Positions 59,701-64,000 of a stretch of DNA of 64,000 nt are shown one piece after another. The notes under the pieces were generated by a model. That model was not told the DNA's origin, ran no database searches, and saw only the letters and a program-made list of their open reading frames with translations. Each line of letters starts with the position of its first letter. Within the stretch, counting starts at the first letter, position 1. The stretch is from Tubiluchus corallicola. Lineage: Eukaryota; Priapulida; Priapulimorpha; Priapulimorphida; Tubiluchidae. Where the stretch lies: positions 888,501 to 952,500 of the forward strand of contig JAQGDQ010000022.1 in NCBI GenBank assembly GCA_030141605.1, written 5' to 3'. A program made the translations under genes and the position numbers.

Positions 59701-62700
59701 CCTGTTGGCATTTACATCATTACGAGGCATGAACATCTGAATATGGTTGAGACACCTCTGCAAAGGATTATCTTTGATAATGAGAAATTCTGGTGCCATT
59801 ACGACAGTATACAATGAGTAGGCCCTGTCATTAAATGCTGAGTATCAGTTTACAGAATGCTGAACTGAAAATAAAAAATGACATTTTTCAAACAGTATCC
59901 TTGCGAACTGCAAAGTTAGCTTTTTCATTGTCACAGGTACCACAAGCTGCGGAAAAGATATGCTAGTTTAGACAGCAGAAATGCCAGGCTGAAGTGGTTG
60001 GAAGATCGAGTGTTCAAACGTGATTTTGAGGCTGAGCCGGTACACAGATTGTTAACTATAAATTCTGCAGCCATTTACACTTAAATGTCACCTTAAACGT
60101 TTTTACACGTGGCTTTAGTTAAAACAGTTTTTCATAACTCAAAATTTTTTTATTTGTAATTTTCAATAATAAAACAAAAATTATGTAGCGAGTTAATATC
60201 TAGCTAATTATTTTCCAAGAGCTCTCTGTTAACATTTAAAATTTTTACAATGTGAAGCTGCATTTACTTTGCAGACTGTGCATTATGAAGAAGAAGAGGA
60301 AGAAACTGAATCACCAGCTGACACAGCCTTCTTAGAATTGCTGTTGAAAGCTCCAGGTACTGTTACTAACTAAACTTAATACTGATCTTCAAATGCAAGA
60401 AGCATGAATAAATTATATACCGAAATTGAACTAGCACAGATGTAACTGTAAGTCCTGGTCCTAAAAATCAGTTACCATATGAACAATTGCTTTTTACAAA
60501 TAACATTAACACCACTAATTACTATTAACATGCTCTTGTATGAACTGTGAGTAGACTCTGGGTTTGAATCGTGTTGAGTCCACAACTTTTCAGTGCCTCA
60601 TTCATCAATTAAGTAGCCACTAAGCTAATTGTTGCAAGCACGGTATCTTTCTTAATGTGTGCAAACTTGTGTATTAATTTTAACATGTCAGAAATCTTTT
60701 TCTGCTTGAGTTACAGTAGAATTGTGAAAATGTAAAAAATTGATCTCAAGGTATTCTTGCGTCGTTACACTTACAAATGTGCAGTTGGTTGTCAGGGCTT
60801 GTTATTTTTACAAAATGTTCTTCGATTTCACCAAGGCCATTCTTTTACTACTTATACATGAATTTTTTTACATTTAAATTGTTTGTGCACTTTGTGAAAC
60901 ATGTGAAGCCTTGTGCTGATGATTGCTGAACCGAAAATTTTGGTGGATCATTGTCTAACTGTACAGTAGCTTTAAGCTGGGCGTTGAGTTATGAATAGAA
61001 GGTCTAAGTCAATAATATCTGATTCATATTCCAGTCTCTGGGTAGACTCGATAGGATTTTGGGTCTGACCTAGCAGTAATAATTTGTGACATTCATAAAA
61101 GACTCAAAAACATCATAGAATGGTGGTTTCTGAATTTTAGAGCTGTTTTTATGACAAAAAATGCCTATCTTCAAGGGGATTGACTTTTTTATTTGCCAGT
61201 GTGCTTCAGCATTACCACACGTGTTGGATGACATACTTCCATTGACTTTCCTGTCCTTTCCTTGGGAACAACTCTTTATTGTTTTGCCAGCTGTCGTGCA
61301 TGTGCTGGCTTTGTCTTGCAAATTTACAACAAAGCTTTACTTCCTCAAACTCAAACATTTGCCATGTGGACCAAACTGTCTTTTTATGGGTCACAAACAG
61401 TGAAGCACTTTTCCACATTTAGCACACTCAGGGATGTTTTTATATCAAACGATGTCTAGTGTTCTGTTTTGGAGAAATACTTTTGAAAAGTACTCACAAT
61501 TACAGCTCCATCAACTAGCTTACCATCAGCATCTGGACTCTCAACATAAGTTGTTATGTTGCTGCATTACACATGATAGAAGATGATATTTAGCAGCACA
61601 TCTAAGCTTGCCATGTTGGGACAGAAGGGAAAAGTGATTCACTCTCATGCAGGAAGCAGTGTGCAGGGTATAGCCTCTTCCTAGCAAGATATTAACAACT
61701 GTGAAAAAAAATGTACAGCTAATTGATGATAAGTGATACAATTTGCTCCTTTTTTGCAGTTTTTACTGATGGGCACTTAAGCAGTAGAAATTGGTTCCTA
61801 AACAAAATACCAAAGAGAAATTTTGTTCATAGATAAGTCAGTCATCTTCAGATTGCCTTGCCTCGTAGATGTCTTTCAAAAACCTTTTTGATACTGTAGT
61901 TTCATTTGATTAAATTGAAGCCAACAGTCTTCAACAGCTCAGAAACATGGTTTATTTGTAGAAGATTTGTACTACTCTTGAACAACTCTCTGAATACTCC
62001 TCCTCCTATTTCCACTACTTATCTGCAATATCTGTGGTGTCAAGTCAAAATAGGTAACTAGTTTCTCCTAGGAATGGATTCCACATTATCTCCAAAGCTT
62101 CAGTTAGTGCTTTCACATCTTTTGTAAATTTAGACTGAGTGCTCTTTGTTTTGCTTATGGTGACACAAGTCAGGCCCTTTGCTTTTTTTATTTTACTTGA
62201 GGTCCAGAGACCATCCACCTAAACAGGTCAACTGAATTCTCAGTGAGGACAACTGTCCCTCCCCCCCTTCATGCTTTAGACATTCTTGCTGATTTTTTTT
62301 GTATGTTATGAACATTAGAGAATGAACAAAGTTCAAGCTTCTAAAGTAAAGCATGTGAGTTTTTCACCATTCTGCTGAACTATAATTTTGCGGCATTTTT
62401 AAAATTCTTGCCAGAAGCACGCCTCACTTGTTGAAAGTCTACCCAAGTTACCTCAAGTGACTATTCTAAAGGGTTCAAGAGGTTTGGTCTGTCAGTCTTA
62501 AATTCCTACCGGACTTTATAGACAGGGCTTACGTATTTGCCTAAAATATTTTAGTAGCTGGACATCACTGCAATTTCTTATGACTGACTGACACGTGAAA
62601 CTTTGTAGATTATGTTGATTAATGTGTTGGATAAACCTACAATTAGTTTACAGTTACAAACTTATACTTGTTCTGGGTCATGTTTTGCTATCTTGTACTT

Positions 62701-63554
62701 TATTGTGTATCATTATTGCAGGCATAACAAAAACTAAAACAACAGAGGAATACTGCATACTACCATCAGCAACGGTTTGTATATATTCTGAAGCAATAAT
62801 ATTGAGTACATTATTAATTATTTCATAAACAATTACTTTGTAAACTATGATTTTTATTCTCCATATTGTCATATGCTTCATTCCTAATAGTGTTATAGTA
62901 GTTTTTGCCGATTTTGAGATTTAAATTTTTGAAAATTTTGAAAAGTCCCTTAGATTTGTTCTGTTCTGTACTGTTTCTCTATTATTATCTCATATTGAAA
63001 TGAGTGCATTGGAAATGCTGTAACTCACTTAATTTTCTAGTCTAGGACCATAATTTAGAAATAGTGTTTGGAGGTAAAGTAAAGGATCAAGGACCACAAT
63101 TCCTGGCTGATAGGAAATTTAAAAGTCAACTGCCTCTGTTATCTTCATAGTAGATAAAACACTGACAGCAGAAAAAGAAAAACGTACAATTTATTGAAGA
63201 CCACTAAGATTTTTTTTAAATCACCCAGAGTAAGCTAATACTACTTTCATAGTTTGTCTGAAGAAGCTTGTTGTGTATTACATTATCAAAAATGCTCCGG
63301 TTAATGTACAGTACATAGCTGCCAGGGGGGCTTGACGCTCAAAATAGTTCATGCTAGCAAATCTGGAGGTTGATCTTACATAAGTTTAGATAGGGTATTA
63401 TTTTTGTTCAACTTATAGAAATAATTTTTAAATGTTGTTTTAGCCTAGGTTACCGAGTCGTGCTGCATCAGCAGCCCAGCCCAAAATTTCTTACTGGGCA
63501 AGATTGCGTGCTATCTTCAATCCAATTCGACTTGTCAAGAAGTACACGGATTAA
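50703..63554 (+). CDS. C2CD6: C2 domain protein C2CD6 / CATSPERT (CatSper tau)-like, partial model
   Basis: Exons that join in phase are 52781-52903, 53097-53210, 53858-53964, 58624-58709, 59446-59518, 59937-60039, 60275-60356, 62722-62774 and 63444-63554. An N-terminal exon starts at ATG 50703 and includes KGVIAIHFKYLNHL, probably the first C2 strand; its 3' end (near 50922) and the next C2 exon or exons before 52781 are unresolved. The C2 half reads IYVDLFGIEKAYGSFK then GEAIIKMYDVIKK, followed by AELAIEICFAYGSFGYGYSN and MFPRFEPPP. This order matches C2CD6 as I remember it (GSVQIHLYEVIQK, FSYGNFGYGFSHQLK, APPP), and a Lys/Arg-rich helix (YHKLRKRYASLDSRNARLKW) fits the next region. An acidic run and a basic C terminus ending KKYTD follow. 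CATSPERT targets the CatSper calcium channel to the sperm flagellum. Its 4.7-kb intron is filled with transposons. Confidence 0.72.
51181..51240 (+). repeat. (GT)n microsatellite with GC interruptions
   Basis: GTGTGCGTGC-type dinucleotides extend for about 60 bases in the 5' part of the C2CD6-like gene. Translations of it in all frames are artefacts. Confidence 0.9.
52130..52545 (+). repeat. GTT/GCT/ATC-rich low-complexity tract
   Basis: Loose trinucleotide repeats of GTT, GCT, GTC and ATC plus a TTTG run cover about 400 bases of an intron of the C2CD6-like gene. Confidence 0.85.
54786..56007 (+). pseudogene. Degenerate Ty3/gypsy pol fragment (RNase H and integrase)
   Basis: The first part carries RNase H landmarks (VTDASEMAVAATLNQ, RPVAFYSRTLNHSE), then a broken segment with LVTDQRLVSFMFD and YRPGKNNETPDA. 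The integrase part retains TTPYNPRGNGQCEKYNG and a later ATPHELFFNF segment. Several frame changes separate these pieces, and most of the integrase core between them is deleted. It is a dead copy from a different gypsy lineage than the element at 47.7-48.9 kb, judging by motif wording. Confidence 0.8.
56406..56606 (+). repeat. Candidate short gypsy LTR, about 201 bp
   Basis: The segment begins TGTTATAATG after a purine-rich AGGAGGGAAGA, a plausible polypurine tract, and ends ATTACAACA. It follows the pol remnant by about 400 bases on the same strand. No matching 5' LTR was found, so borders rest on the TG..CA ends alone. Confidence 0.5.
57183..58116. mobile_element. Pogo/Tigger-like MITE, 934 bp
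   Basis: Terminal inverted repeats are CAGTAAACTCCGCATAACTC at the left and, on the minus strand from the right, CAGTAAACTCCAAGTAACTC. TA flanks both ends (57181-57182, 58117-58118). Motifs of the form TGAGTTAGGCGAA recur near the right end. No transposase is recognisable, so the element is non-autonomous. It sits beside the pogo-like element at 54227-56686 in the same intron. Confidence 0.8.
61080..62300 (-). pseudogene. Possible decayed repeat-encoded ORF
   Basis: Minus-strand frames here contain coding-like pieces broken by stops and frame changes, including CESPDADGKLVDGAVIV and SWQNNKELFPRKGQ. Their wording and order recall a repeat-associated protein family common in invertebrate genomes, but I cannot name the family with certainty. 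It lies in the intron between exons 60275-60356 and 62722-62774 and does not contribute to the host gene. Confidence 0.33.
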
Positions 63555-64000
63555 GGCAGTTCATTATATCAATACTGTCATTGAAAATAGCTGGTTTTGT
63601 GCCAAAGAGGGTGGAAAAAAGTTTGTTTTTGAAGTTCTGATTGTTGGATTCTTTTCTTTCTAGATTTTATGGAGCTTAATAGTTTATTGATTTTTAATTT
63701 ACGGTTGCCACTTTTTAATGTTTAGACATTTGTATTGCAAATTATATTTTTGGTATATTTTTAAAATTTTCGATATGTGATGCCGTATTTATAATTTAGT
63801 GGTATATTTTACTATTTAAAAGTTGTTAATTTTACACATGTTACTTTGTTGTTCCTATACACGCACCTTCACAATGCCAGATTTACATTTTATTATATTG
63901 CCATGCTAACTAATTAATTATTATACAATTTTGAAATCATAATTAATTTATATAAAAATGTGTGATGACCGTCTTGCAATTTTGTGCATCAATGGTTTAT
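63555..64000 (+). other. 3' flank of the C2CD6-like gene
   Basis: AT-rich sequence after the stop codon, presumably the 3' untranslated region. No canonical AATAAA is seen before the window ends. Confidence 0.5.

Noticed and set aside
1-64000. CRISPR arrays, prokaryotic operons, rRNA or tRNA genes
   Set aside because: No spacer-repeat array, bacterial gene cluster or cloverleaf was seen; the tandem repeats present are micro- and minisatellites.

Overview
The window is nuclear DNA from an animal. It is AT-rich, its genes are spread over many small exons joined by GT..AG introns, and it carries microsatellites, palindromic transposon remnants and Ty3/gypsy retroelement pieces. Six of the seven genes recognised are metazoan families: TTC32, the KICSTOR subunit KICS2, a secreted DNase I, the respiratory-chain subunit NDUFA4, the LKB1-activating pseudokinase STRAD, and the sperm-flagellum protein C2CD6/CATSPERT. 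The seventh is a secreted Gly/Tyr-rich structural protein. That last gene together with the repeat style suggests an aquatic invertebrate, with a mollusc as best guess; the species cannot be fixed from this sequence.

Layout. 1-3.1 kb: TTC32 and KICS2, both uninterrupted on the + strand and only 39 bp apart. 3.4-11.3 kb: a ten-exon DNase I-like gene (+) with complete active-site residues and an unusual C-terminal extension of about 150 residues. 11.3-17.7 kb: intergenic, with an 858-bp hAT transposon that keeps a perfect 8-bp target duplication. 17.7-20.3 kb: NDUFA4 in four exons (+). 22.2-24.8 kb: the Gly/Tyr-rich gene (-) with a TATA box, a short 5' UTR exon and a signal-peptide exon. 24.8-30.1 kb: no recognised gene. 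30.2-44.3 kb: STRAD (-) in twelve coding exons, ending in a variant of the MO25-binding WEF tail. 45-50.7 kb: a likely STRAD promoter area, then a dispersed-repeat copy next to a 5'-truncated gypsy element with a 3' LTR. 50.7-63.6 kb: a C2CD6/CATSPERT-like gene (+), one intron of which holds a pogo-like transposon invaded by a gypsy element plus a second pogo-like MITE.

The genes do not form one pathway. KICS2 (mTORC1 restraint through GATOR1) and STRAD (LKB1-AMPK activation) both serve energy and nutrient sensing, and NDUFA4 belongs to cytochrome c oxidase, but their proximity looks incidental. The only arrangement that hints at co-expression is TTC32-KICS2. All multi-exon models were built by hand from splice-site phase and remembered family conservation; no database search was possible. 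I saw no rRNA, tRNA, CRISPR array or prokaryotic-type system. I found no convincing new multi-gene system. The items most worth following are the DNase tail, the Gly/Tyr-rich secreted protein, the TTC32-KICS2 pair and the nested transposons.
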